Assembly: GCA_009763385.1 (NCBI GenBank)
Contig: CM019823.1
Location: forward strand, 93,197,104 to 93,261,103
DNA: 64,000 nucleotides
Direction: 5' to 3'
DNA from: Coix lacryma-jobi var. lacryma-jobi
Lineage: Eukaryota > Streptophyta > Magnoliopsida > Poales > Poaceae
Shown: in pieces, positions 24,364 through 35,391 of the stretch
Position numbering within the stretch: the first letter of the stretch is position 1
Layout: every line of letters begins with the position of its first letter
Notes under the pieces: generated by a model
The model's database searches: none
What the model was told of the DNA's origin: nothing
What the model saw: only the letters and a program-made list of their open reading frames with translations
Position numbers and translations under genes: made by a program

Positions 24364-26957
24364 GTACAGGCAATAGGTCATCACACAACTCCTATAACCT
24401 AATGCATTAGTTTAACTCAAAGGCATTTTAGGTAAACTTTTATAAAAACAAGGAAGGGTTAAAATGCACCGGGGCTTGCCTTGAAGAGCAAAAAGGACAG
24501 ACTCGGGGTCGGCAGTGCAGGTGTCGGAGCTCGGGGTCGCCTCGGGGGTAGGTTCGTCAGCGGCTGCCTCGACTTTGATGCCTTCTCCTTCAGACACTAC
24601 ACGTATGCAATGATGTATGCTTATGAGGATGCTGACAAGAACAAGAGACTTGCTAAAGCGCAGGACAATTCCACTGATTCTAGAATACAACTTTCCAATG
24701 TGAAAGTAACTCCTAGTGTGGACATAAAGTTACTTATCTCTACCCCTAAGCAAGATTAAACAAACCTATTAAGCATCATCTAGTAATCCTAAGCATAAGT
24801 CATGCATGGCATCACAATCATCATAGACCAGTTGGGTGGGGGTCTATGAACAGCAAACAATCCAAAACCACATCATAGGGCATTCAAAGGAATTCTAAAT
24901 ATTTTTCTATTTTTCCTATTTAATTAAAAAGGTCACTTTATGCAGTTGCTCCAAAATTTACCAAATTAATCCCATGGGTTCATTATGGTATAAATAGATG
25001 ACAAAACAAATTTCATAATTTTTGGAGATCATTAAGGTGCTTAATAAAAATCAAACATTTAATTAACAAAAGGCACTATTTAACAATTAAAATAAATGCT
25101 CAAAAATCAACTTGCTCCAACAGGCCTCAAAATTCTACCAGAGACTAAACATAACATAACTAGCACATAAAAATTTATCTCATGATTTTTGGAGCTACAC
25201 ATGATTTTCTAAAAAATCTAAAACCATCCATTTCTTAATTAAAAGAAGGATTTTTCATTTTCCAATTTTTGCAGAAAAGTAGGGTTTCTTATTTTTCTAA
25301 AATACTACATAGTGCAAGGAGCATACCACATTTTTGTGAGGATTTAAGGAGCAACAGATTAATTCTCACAAAAAAGAGAAAATAGAACACTATTCACATT
25401 TTTTTAAAAAAGAAAAGGAGCACTGTGCTTCTTCCCCGCGGGCTCGGCGCGCTCGCCGGCGAGAGCGCGCGGCGGACCGGCCGCTCGGGCCTCGCGCTGA
25501 GAAAGCAGAGGGTGGGGGAAGCTTCGCGGGCTCACCGGGGGTCGGGAACGAGGAACGGCGAGGCGGTGCAAGGGTCGGAGGAGGGAGTTCGACGGCGGCG
25601 GTGCCTCGGCGGAGCTCTTCGGCGGCGAGCAAGCGTTCCGGCAGCTTTGTCCATCAAAAGGGATCACCGATGTGCGGTTAGGAGCGCACCGAGGTGAGGA
25701 AAAGAGGACGGGGTCGGAGGGACGGGAGGAACACTCACGGCGACGAATTTCGCCCCACACCGCGACGGGGCCGTTCGCCGGAGTCGGGGACGGATCGCTT
25801 GCGCCGGTGAAAGGAGGGGCGGAGGGGTGAAATTGGTTGCTCGGGAAGGTGGAGAAGCTCAAGGCGAAGGTGATGGGGTGCTCAGCGGGCTCCGGGGCGG
25901 TCCGGTGGCTCGGATTGGCGAGGTGGCGCCGATGGCGGAAAAAACGGCGGAGGCTCGACGGCTTTTATAGCCGCGGGGGTGGTGCCGGGGTCTGGTCAAA
26001 GGGGCGGGGAGCGATCGTGCGGCATTAGCGGATGTAGGGGCAGGGTAGGGCGGCTCGTCGTGGGCGGGGAGCTCGCGCGCGGCGCGGCGGCTTGCCGGCG
26101 GCCGGCAGCTGCCCGCTGTCCGCGGCCGAGGGGAAAGAGGAGGAGGGTAGGGGACGGGCGAGGCGGAGGTAGGGGCCGGGGAGCTTGCGCGCTAGCGCTG
26201 GCGGCGCACGACATGGGCGCGGGTCAGCCGGTCGGCGTGGCCGGCGCTCTGCCGCCGGCGGCCGGGGCCCCCTGCTTTAAAGCTCGTGCACAGTGACGTC
26301 ACCTTCCTCCTTTTTCTGAATTTTCAAAATTACTCCCAAAATTTGAACTACACAAAGAAAACTCAAAATACCAAAGTTGCTTAAAATTTTGAGATCTACA
26401 ACTTTGCCAAAATAAACTTTTTCTGAAACTCAATAGTTTTTGAGATAATTTTGAAAACTGAAAAGGGGACAAAATTGAAGTTTGAAAGAATTTGAAATTA
26501 CTTCTGACTTTGCATTGAAACTTGAAAATCTGCAAACACCAAAGTTGTTCCTTATTGCAAGATCTACAACTTTTCTTATTGGGACAACTTCAAATTTTGA
26601 ATAGTTTTTGAATTAGAAAAAGAGGGGTAAAACTAGAGTTTGGAAATTTAGGGTTTTTCAAAAGGAATTTAAATTCTATTTCTGATTTTGAACTTTGATC
26701 AACACAACAAAACATCAAGACACTCAACTGAACAAGATTCATACAAAGCTAGACACAGAGATGAAATTACCATTTTGCCCTTAAAGGAGGATTTGGGCCT
26801 TTAGGGTTTTTGAAAAAAAACCACTACACAAGCCACCTCAGAAAAAGGTAAATGCAAAACAAGTATTAGGCAAACATAAATGCATGGCAAGGATGATTAA
26901 TGACTAAAGATGATGACATGTCAGGTTAATTACATATTAATCACCAGAGGTGTTACA
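24361..26957 (-). repeat. Element B 5' LTR remnant
   Basis: It matches 2716-5312 of the B 3' LTR with few differences and keeps the LTR start (GTGTTACA at its right end) followed by the CGAAT duplication. The LTR end, primer-binding site and everything up to the insertion point of A are gone. It keeps the CpG-rich block (about 25420-26270). Confidence 0.92.
25961..25975 (-). promoter_or_regulatory. Probable TATA box of the B 5' LTR remnant
   Basis: Same CTATAAAAG box on the minus strand as at 4312-4326. Any transcript from here would read leftwards through the B/A junction into the truncated LTR of A and A's leader, so it could in principle drive A. Confidence 0.55.
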
Positions 26958-27073
26958 CGAATAAAGACTTAGAAGATGGCTTTCGCCATCTTAGGATTAG
27001 CACCTCTGCGAAGCTCAAACGCTTCGCTAGGGCTATGGGGCGGGATGACCTCCTAGACCCCCCGTCTCCATAG
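26958..27073 (+). pseudogene. Element D accessory ORF, right part with stop codon
   Basis: This continues the frame of 1069-1368 beyond element B. It opens within the CGAAT duplication and reads a basic-helical stretch (KLKRFARAMG) before the TAG at 27071-27073. The frame match on both sides of a 25.6 kb insertion confirms that B interrupted a then-open reading frame. Function unknown. Confidence 0.6.
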
Positions 27074-28811
27074 ATAGTTTAGCTTAGGTTAGAATAAAGT
27101 TTCATCTTAGATTTATTTCTTTTGAATTTCCCTTTTAAATTTCCAATGTATTTCCCTTCTTAGAGAATAAATAAAATATATTTCGTCTCTACTGGTGTGT
27201 TTGCCACCAGTAGAGCACCTTGCATTTTACCTTTGCGTAATGTTCAGAGTTCATTTATGGAAAAATTCAAGTGTGGGGGGGTCGGACGACCCCCAAATTT
27301 CATCACTGAACCACACTGAACTGCTGAGCACAGGCTGACACGCTGCAGTGCACAAAACAGAGGTAAGTAAGGGGTCGGGCGACCCCCGTTTTCTTGAATT
27401 TTTGAAAAGTTTTTTTGCAGGTGTAAAACTGAATGGAGGAAAAAGCAAATGGCAACGAAAACCACCATTTGGTGGGGTCGGTCGACCCCACCATGGTGAC
27501 CTGGGCCCACCAGCTCACCTCTGCACAGTAAGCTCAACAGTGATGTCTGGTTCGTTTCCCCTTTCTCCTCTCGGTTCAAGCAGTTTCACAGTCATTCCAT
27601 ATTCTAAATAAAATAAAATAAAAAGCTACAAAGTAACTTGAGTTATGATATGCTAAGAATGTTAATGACATAAAACCATGTTCTTACATATGTTTATACT
27701 CATGGGTAAACTAAATTAGGAAACCGTATTGACTAAGTTGTTGTTAAAAGTGAGATAAATCTTGGCTTAAGACTCAAACCTGATTTTGTTTAAGGTGCTT
27801 AGAGATTTGTTTTTGAAAATATCTCAAAACCATAGTATCATTTACTCCTGTATAGTGAGAAATACCTACCAAAACCATACATATGCATACATGATCAAAA
27901 CCTTTTACACACATGCTACTTGTTTTTGTCTTGAGTTTGGTCAAACCTTGTTGACCCTAGGTCGAGAATTTTTTCATAATCCCAAGATCAAGATCACGTA
28001 CACACCATCTATATATGCAACTTCTACACTGGAAGTATGCATGCACATGCCATTCATTTCCACTCTATAGATGCTTTGTACATTAAAGTTCTACAATATA
28101 CCTCTCTCTAACTCTGGTTAGTAAAAAGAGACATTAAGGCTAAGCAAAAAAAAATGTGGACACATGAAGGTCCACTATAAAAAAAATGTGGACACATGAA
28201 GGTCCACTAAAAAAATATGGACACATGAAGGTCCATTGTTGAAAAATGCTAGCCATGTCTCAAGGTAAAATAAAGTAGAGAGAGACTATATTAAAGGAGC
28301 ATTCTAGTCCACATACTTTCCACGCACATGCACATCTTGATCTAGGATTATGGCATTCTTCTCCTTGGATCCTTGTTTTGACTTTAAAATATATGCAAAA
28401 TAAGTATGCTACTTTGTTTATCCCTACCAAGCTCCACATAAGCCTGATAGATTAGGATAAGACAAAAATAAGGCAATCACATGCTATGCCTTGGTGAGGA
28501 ACCAAACACCTATAAGAGTGTCTTGAGAGTACTATGAGGAGTAAGCATGAACTATGTGTTTTCCTTTCAAACTGTCCTAAAAACTCTAAGTACCAAGAAC
28601 AAGAATTCAGGGAGATGATTTTGCTTTGAGATTTGTTCCTTTTCTCAACATCTAAAGGATATATGATACACAGTACCACATAACCCATTTGTATAAACTA
28701 TGTTAGGAATGATGTTTTATGATCATTATCATTTTAAGTATGTAATAATCACTTATTCACTTTCTCTAACCTTTACTCGAGGACGAGCAAAGATTCAAGT
28801 GTGGGGGATCT
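27074..28811 (+). other. Element D 3' untranslated region
   Basis: Non-coding. It holds three GGGGTCGG-type palindromes (27276-27294, 27371-27386, 27471-27492), a hairpin tandem repeat (28146-28238), and ends in GAGGACGAGCAAAGATTC followed by the polypurine tract GTGTGGGGGA before the LTR. A second purine run of the same kind (AAGTGTGGGGGGG) stands at about 27269. Short frames here have no recognisable domain. Confidence 0.7.
28146..28238 (+). repeat. Three tandem copies of a 30-bp hairpin unit
   Basis: The unit contains GTGGACACATGAAGGTCCAC, in which GTGGAC pairs with GTCCAC around an 8-nt loop. Copies are separated by short A-runs; the third copy has ATGGAC/GTCCAT, again paired. Confidence 0.8.
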
Positions 28812-30287
28812 TGTTGACGGAAGTTATAGCATGTTTTACCTTATCAAAATACCGTCAACAGGCCTCGGTTTCAAGGAAGTATAGCATATCATGAGCATAT
28901 TTATCACTAATAAGTTCCACTTGTACTCTTAACTTGTGAACTTGTAGGAGATGGCAAAATGAACAAAATGAGGCTAGGTGGGCCCACCAAGGGGGTCGGC
29001 CGACCCCACCTTGGGGCCACCTCGGCCAGGGTGACATGGCATGATCCAAGAGAAGCATGTTCAAGCCAATATCAACCCTTGGATCAAACATGTGCTTTTA
29101 CTCAATGGTGCAAGATGAGAAGCACATGATTCATGGGTCCACACCGAAACCAAATGCAACCATCATCACAAGACTTGCTCCATGACATGTGGGGTCACCA
29201 AGGGTGAGAAGAAGGTGGGCCAGCCCTGTCATAGGGGGGTCGGCCGACCCCCCTTGTTGGGGCCCATCTGCACTGTTCATCAGGATGACATAACCACCTT
29301 CTAGAAGATGTACCCCGGGCCCACATGTCATAGAGTGGGGTCGGCCGACCCCATGGTGAGCTTCATCCAAGTCGGTGGCAAAGCACATGTTTCACACGTG
29401 AACAATATCCAAGCCATTCATCATGGTCGGTTGCTATGGCGGTTTGATCCAATGGCCAAGGAAGGAGAGCACGCGGATCGCTGACGTGTCACCGGAGTAG
29501 CCGCTACTCCACCTCCAAGCTATAAATACCCCCCTATAGCTCTTCATTTGTATGCATCCAAGGAGAGAAAGTCTACTTAGTAGCTTTAGTGTTAGAAGAG
29601 AGGGAAGGGAGTGAGGAGTTCCACGGGGGAGTCCCGGCCTGTCGGGAGTCTTCTCCAAGGTGCGCCTCAGCAGCTGCGATTTTTCTTGTAAGTGTTACAT
29701 CTGAGTCCTTCTAGTATTCAATATTCTGGTCTGGTAATTTAAGTTTACAGTTCTTTTACTTGGCACATTGCTTTAGTTTGTTGAAGTGCTATAGGCCTAA
29801 TAAGCTTAGCTTTAGAGTAGTAAGATTAGTGTAGACGTGGTGTCTAGGCTATATCTTGCCAGTGTGGACTTCTTGTCGCACTTGTGTAGACGCCTGGTGG
29901 TAGGGTGACAGACACAGCCAGTGCTTGGAGTTCCTCTCAAGTGTTGTAGGCAAGTTGAAAATAATAGTTGGGTAGCAGCATTGCCGCCTTAGTAGTTGTT
30001 AGGTGGAAAACCTTTTAATCAACTACTGTTTCGTCCTTCGCCCCCCAGTAAGGAATGAGGTGGTAAACCTCAGTACTCTTAGAAAGCTAGTACCAGATAT
30101 TGATATTAGGAAGACCTCTCTATCCCAGTTATCATATACCCTTTGATCATCCTTTAACGATCCTACATCTAGCTATATCACTTCGCGTTCCCTATGGAAA
30201 TACGATACCTGGAATACTTCCGGTGAAAGGCTACAATTGACTATCGTACGCTTGCGGTATATCCGTTTGCCACTTCCGGTGTCAACA
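28812..30287 (+). repeat. Element D 3' LTR (1476 bp)
   Basis: It starts TGTTGACGGAAG and ends CTTCCGGTGTCAACA, so the termini form an inverted repeat. The closing segment (CTTGCGG...CCGTTTGCCACTTCCGG) is typical of Athila/Tat-like grass LTRs. It carries three GGGGTCGGCCGACCCC palindromes (28992, 29234, 29337) and a TATA box near 29520. Flanking bases after it are ATGAT; the other side is outside the window. Confidence 0.88.
29519..29529 (+). promoter_or_regulatory. Probable TATA box of LTR D
   Basis: CTATAAATACC stands about 710 bp into the LTR, a canonical plant core promoter; start of transcription is expected near 29555. Confidence 0.6.
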
Positions 30288-31354
30288 ATGATGAAAATGA
30301 TGAACAATTGCTCTGCCATAATTCCTTTCAAGTACCTAGTGTTCAACCTTAAATTTTCTTGAGTTTTAGACAAAGCTGTTGTGAATAAACTCTGAACCTG
30401 AAACTTGTAGATTGCAAATGCTTGATCTAAAAAGTCTAGATAATTGTGGGATATGATATAAAAAGGTTTGAGCTGTTGTTTATCTAATTCCTAGAGATAC
30501 TAGAGTTCTGGAGATTTACACTTTGAAAAGATTAAAAGCACATGATGAGATCCTGTATGACATAACATGAATTCCTACCCAGAGCCATTAATATGATCTT
30601 AAGATAAGGCTACTTGCTTTGTTCTAAGTCTTTAGTTATGGCTGAGAAATTTATCATGCTTGAGAGATCAAGAATGTAGTATTCGAAGATTCACTCTTCC
30701 GAAGTATTATTGTGTTAGAGGCATGGGACTATGCAAAAGTATAATAGGAGGAAATAAAAAGGGACAAGTGTCTGACTACCTCAAAAGAAAAAAAATATTA
30801 TGATAAAAATATGAAAAAAAAGAATGACAGCCCATGGTCCCTCTAATTACAATATGCCAGCAAGAGATGACAAAATTTCAAAGGTTTTAAGTTCTTGATC
30901 TATGAGTATGTCATCTTTCTCCCTAACTTTGAACTTTGACTTGGTAAGATATGCTTTTAACTTCTTAAAAAGCTCCAGATATATATTCATAGAAAAGAAG
31001 GAAAATGCATTAGTGAGGAATCATAAAATATAAAAGAGCGATTTGAGAGTGTCATACAGTAGAATCTCTGATTTTTAGTTTGAAAATATAAAAACTCCAA
31101 AATGAAGGTTGTTCGAAGAGTTAGAGATACAGTGCTTAACTTGATTGTTCTATCTTTCAATTATTTAAAGACCCAGGTGAAGGCAAAAGCTCCATAGTTA
31201 AAGGTAATATGAGAAAGTCAGAATAGTTAACTCTAATCCAAGGGAAGATTTTTGTTTGAACATATGTACCTTTGAGGTGTGAAAGCATAGTAGCAATTCT
31301 TGATTCATCATGACTATTTGCTAAGGGACTAGCAAAAGGTAAGCTTGGGGGAGT
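30288..31354 (+). other. Element F, 3' internal region, non-coding
   Basis: AT-rich untranslated sequence of the host element of D, ending in the purine run AAGCTTGGGGGAGT right before LTR F. No coding region is seen. Its coding part lies beyond the left window edge because D and all its inserts are in between. Confidence 0.65.
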
Positions 31355-31783
31355 TGTTGACACTAGTTATCTATCACAATTAAAGTATAAATAAATATGA
31401 AAAGGGCATGAATTCAATCACCAACAAAGGTTTAAGGTTTTAATTGACAATATTCCATGAGTTTTGGTGAATTGTGATTCTACAGGGACTAAACCAGGAA
31501 ATCAACACAGATTGCTTCCCCTAGAAGGAAACCGACGGGAGATAACCGAACCGACGCATCAAGAATATTCTAGAAGGATCTAGAGGACATCAGAAGACAC
31601 CAGAAGGCCGGGCACCCCGAGAGGCGGCCAGGTGGGACCGACTGGTCCCACCACAAGACCGATCGGTTGGCTCCTGGGCCCGCTGGACTCCACCTTCTGG
31701 AACCTTCCTCCACCGCCTACGAGGATGCATCTCAGCCGTACATAAGGTCGGTTTGATCCAACGGCCACGGTTCCTCGCCCAGG

Positions 31784-31794
31784 GCTATATAAGC
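31784..31794 (+). promoter_or_regulatory. Probable TATA box of LTR F
   Basis: GCTATATAAGC stands about 430 bp into LTR F, a canonical plant TATA box. Confidence 0.6.
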
Positions 31795-32029
31795 AGCCCT
31801 AGACCCCCTCTCCAGAGCATCATCAGATCAATATCTCATTCATCACAATCAGATCAGGCCATAACCAGAGAAGGAGATCAATCGGAAGCCCTAGAACTAC
31901 ATCCACCTAGAATAGTTAGATAGAATAGTATTAGAGGAGGCAAGCTTCGCTTGGATTCCAGATCTAGTCACGAGAAGGCTCGGTAAACCCAAGATCTTCT
32001 CTCTTGTATTAACATTATGGATCTACTTC

Positions 32030-32210
32030 ATAATTCCTCTTCTAGTTCATCATTGTTCATCATTGTTTATGTTCTAGTTCATCGTCTAGTTCTAGTTCAT
32101 CGTCTCGTTCATCTTCTAGTTCATAATCCAGTTCTAGTTCATGTTCTAGTTCGTACTATAGTTCTTCTCGATGATCTAATTCATCTTATTATTCATCCTT
32201 GTGTTCTAGA
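32030..32210 (+). repeat. Degenerate TTCTAGTTCAT tandem repeat in LTR F
   Basis: Repeats of about 9-12 bp built on CTAGTTCAT and GTTCATCGT. They create a long but domain-free open frame (32017-32592) that I do not regard as a gene. Confidence 0.75.
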
Positions 32211-33159
32211 TAGCAATACAATTGATATGACTAAGACATCAACCATTATATTCTTAATTATATTGCTTATAGTTTGCTTTGATTATATATTTGACATAGA
32301 TAGTTCACCATTATGTTTATACTCTTGTTCGTATAGCGCTCATCTTAATGATCATTGGGTGGGTGATAGATGTTGTGTAGGCGTGGTGCCTATACACTAT
32401 TTATCTACGAATGCGTCCTACATTCCGGATAGAGTGGTAGATCTGGGGTGTGACACTCCTGTTGAGTCCTTTGTATTCCACCTCCCGAATGTAGTGTTCA
32501 GTATGGCTCAGTTAACTCATGGTTTAGGGGTTACTCTGTTTGGCACCTTTACTATGGAGTTGCCTCTTGAGTATAAATATGATATGACCTAGCCTATGGT
32601 TGCCAGATATGTTTGCACTAATCAATGTATGCTATGACTTGTAATTAGAATAACTTAGGAATGTTTCTTATTAATACCTGTTTTAATCATCACTTGCTAG
32701 GTAGTACTGTTCTAGGATTATCTTTGATTGATATGCTCTCTGTTACCATTTATCATTATCATTTATCATTACTTTACTATCTAATCTCTGTTTAGAGTAA
32801 TGAGTGTGTTATCAGTCTTTATCATAAGTGTGTGCCACATTAATTGCTATTAAGTCCTCATTAGTTTAGTACCATCATACTATGAATTGATTAGTCTCTA
32901 GGCTAAATATAAATAACGATACCTGAGACTAGCTTGGGTGAAATGCTTCAACAACGGGTGTATTTATCTGTGCGCTTGCGGGTAAATATTTATCTTTAGA
33001 TCCAGTGCTCTGATATAATCACATTGCTAGCTTCATGTTGGGGATGACAACTTAACGTTAAGTGAAGTTAGTAGTGTCACGTACACTTCTTAGTGCCTTC
33101 ACTAGGTTTTTTGTTTATGAGTTTCATTCTTAGAGTGATTCCATTAAGGAGTGTCAACA

Positions 33160-33970
33160 GGGATGGTATGCCGAACTATAATCCAGGCGGGTTCCGAGTG
33201 CCTTATGTAAGCTCTTCCAAAACCTTGACGTGAATTGTGCCCCTCGATCCGACACAATCCGACTCGGAATCCCGTGTAGTCGGAGGATGTTGTCGATGTA
33301 TAGCCTTGCTAGTTGATCTCCTCTGTAGGTGGTTCTGACGGGGTTGAAGTGTGCTACTTTTGTTAATCTATCCACAATTACCCATATGGAGTCATGTCCT
33401 TTCTGGGTTTTGGGTAGTCCCACAATAAAATCCATACTAATTTCTTCCCATTTCCATTGGGGAATATGTAGTGGTTGAAGTAGTCCTGCGGGTCTTTCGT
33501 GTTCTGCCTTTACTCGTCGGCATGTATCGCATCTGGTTACATAGTCTGCAATATCCGTTTTCAGCTTGTTCCACCAATATCTTTGTTTTAAATCCATGTA
33601 CATTTTAGTGGCTCCAGGGTGGATAGAGTATGCGGTATTGTGTGCCTCGTCCAAAATCAGCTTTCTTAACTCCTTACTATTGGGCACACATATCCTTTCA
33701 CCGAACCATAAGGTTCCTTCTTCGTCGACTCTGAATCCGATAATCTCATTTTCAACACTTCTTTCCTTAAGCTTATGTATTTCTTGATCATTTATTTGTG
33801 CAGCACGTATTTGATCCTTCAAATGTGGCTAGAGGTGTAGCATATTTAGGGTTCCTTGTGGTACGATTTGCAATCCAAGCTTTCGGGCTTCTCACGCCAG
33901 TTCTGGCTTTTCTTCTAAGGCGGTCATGGAATTGCAATATGGCTTTCTACTTAATGCGTCTGTGACCACA
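33160..33970 (-). pseudogene. Element G: Ty3 pol fragment (end of RNase H, integrase)
   Basis: On the minus strand the fragment enters at 33970 in the end of RNase H (VTDALSRKP), passes a short decayed linker with stops near 33830, then reads 220 residues of integrase. It has the zinc site (AHNT, IHPG, CDTC), the first catalytic Asp in SMDFIVG and the second in VSDRGAQF, and stops at AYHP just before the catalytic Glu, where F inserted. On the other side copia E starts at 33971. It is the oldest layer in view, related to but distinct from A and B. The rest of G must lie beyond both inserts. Confidence 0.88.
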
Positions 33971-34967
33971 TGAAAGGTCCTAGTTTGGTTTTGGTAATTG
34001 AGTGACAACTTAGGTGGACTAATGGTGTTTATGTGAGATACACAGGTGATTAGTCCACAGGTGATCATGTGTGAGCAACATATGCCATAGAGGGGAAATG
34101 GCTTGGAAGATGTTGCAATGCTCACACATGTAATGAAGGAGCTTAATGCACATGAAACATGACATGTGGTCATGTGGCTAAAATGGTGAAGATCAAGGCA
34201 AGACTTGGCTTGATGGACCGGTTGCGAAGGTGAAGGGCAAGTTGGAGGCTTTGAAGCCGTTGGTACCGAGTGTCGGGAGGCTTAAGCAAGACTTGGCTCC
34301 GAAGGACCAAAGCGATGGTGAAGAGCAAGTGATGTTAAGATCGATGGACCATGGAGGCCATGTGATGATATGAAGTGGATCATATCATTTGATCTAGGTT
34401 GGTGCATGTGTTGCATCAACACCAAAGGAGATGGAATGGAATGCGCAAGGCAAAGGTATATTTGTAGGACATTTCATTTCACCGGTCATAGGTGTATAGA
34501 GAAGATTATGACCGGGTTTAGGATAGATGGCCGTACTATTAAGACGAGCAAACTTGTTTGCATATCGGTCATCTAGTGCCACTTGAGCGATCTAACTTTG
34601 CGATGTTGCTAGGATCGAGTGGCGTGGTGAGAGCAAGTGAAAATCCTTTGAAAAATGTTTGTGAAAATGCTGACACACATGCACAAGGTTGTATACACTT
34701 GGTGGTGTTGGCACATTTGCAAAGGAGAAGGTGCTGGAGTTGAATTGAATCAACTCGGAGAAGTTTTCGGAGAAATCTTTGGTTGAAAAAGAGAAGCGAT
34801 GGATCTTGGATTGGAATTCTGTACTAACCCTTTGTGACTTGGTTTAGCTTTGTATGTGGGATGTGTAGCCCTCTGAATAAGCTTTCCAAAATGTCCAAGA
34901 TCATCGAAATCGGAGTTCGGAGCTAAGAGTTATGGCCATTTTAGCGAGGAGTTTAGGATTCTTAAGT

Positions 34968-35335
34968 CGGTAGTACCGCCATAAGGCCGGTAGTACCGAC
35001 CCTACTACCGACCCCTGTGTGCAGCGCGCAAACTCTCTGTTCGGGAGACGGTTTGTCATACCGGTAGTACCGCCATAAGGCCGGTAGTACCGGGCCACAG
35101 TAGTACCAACCCTAGGGGTCGGTGGTACCGAGGTTTGGACGAAGTTTGGGAGCGTTCTGTGTGGGGAAGATTTGGCCTACCGGTAGTACCGCTATAAGGC
35201 CGGTAGTACTGGGGCCGGTAGTACCGACCCTTGCTACCGACCCTACTACCGACTGTGTTAGAAAGGCAGTCCTAACGGTCTTTTGGACCGCCGGTAGTAC
35301 CGACCCTTTGGTCGGTAGTACCGACCGTGGCCATG
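34968..35335 (+). repeat. Cluster of CCGGTAGTACCG motifs in LTR E
   Basis: More than a dozen direct and inverted copies of the self-complementary CGGTAGTACCG (some with one change) stand in four groups, each repeating the order CGGTAGTACCGCCATAAGG then CCGGTAGTACCG. A smaller cluster lies at 36163-36231. The main cluster is just upstream of the TATA box. Confidence 0.88.
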
Positions 35336-35377
35336 GGAGCTCGGGAAAAGGGGAAAACGGCTAGTTGGTGGCTCCCC

Positions 35378-35391
35378 TCTATAAATAGAGG
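35378..35391 (+). promoter_or_regulatory. Probable TATA box of LTR E
   Basis: TCTATAAATAGAG stands directly after the CGGTAGTACCG cluster and is itself palindromic (CCCCTCTATAAATAGAGGGG). Confidence 0.6.

Larger units (their letters stand above)
1369..26957 (-). mobile_element. Element B: Tekay/Del-like chromovirus, decayed, containing element A
   Basis: B reads on the minus strand. Its 3' LTR is 1369-5312, polypurine tract 5313-5330, pol remnant 5384-8101 and 5' LTR remnant 24361-26957. The CGAAT duplication on both outer sides shows it entered element D in one event. Element A interrupts B's reverse-transcriptase region at 8101/8102. On the right side of A, everything from inside A's LTR to inside B's 5' LTR is missing, so B lacks gag, protease, primer-binding site and part of its 5' LTR. 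A chromodomain-like integrase C-terminus and LTRs near 4 kb place it in the chromovirus Tekay/Del group. Confidence 0.9.
1069..30287 (+). mobile_element. Element D: 3' part of an Athila/Tat-like Ty3 retrotransposon, with nested insertions
   Basis: D is present as a coding fragment (1069-1368), interrupted by chromovirus B (1369-26957), then the rest of that frame (to 27073), a long 3' untranslated region, a polypurine stretch (about 28797-28811) and a 3' LTR (28812-30287). The LTR ends TGTTGAC...GTCAACA and the GAGGACGAGCAAAG plus GTGTGGGGGA stretch before it are typical of the Athila/Tat group in grasses. The 5' part lies left of the window. D sits in element F: F-type sequence begins right after 30287. 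The lineage is inferred from ends and layout, because no D polymerase is in view. Confidence 0.7.
31355..33159 (+). repeat. Element F 3' LTR (1805 bp)
   Basis: It starts TGTTGACACTAG and ends GGAGTGTCAACA, an inverted-repeat pair of ends. A polypurine run precedes it. A TATA box is at 31784-31793. An inverted repeat (GGTGGGACC...GGTCCCACC, 31631-31652) and ACCGATCGGT (31658-31667) lie upstream of it. The base after its end starts a minus-strand Ty3 pol fragment (G), so F inserted into G. Confidence 0.82.

Noticed and set aside
28440..28690. Possible small host gene in the D 3' region
   Set aside because: Short frame without domain inside the untranslated region of an LTR element; nothing supports a host gene.
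32017..32592. A 191-residue open frame in LTR F
   Set aside because: Driven by the TTCTAGTTCAT repeat and lying within an LTR; no domain.
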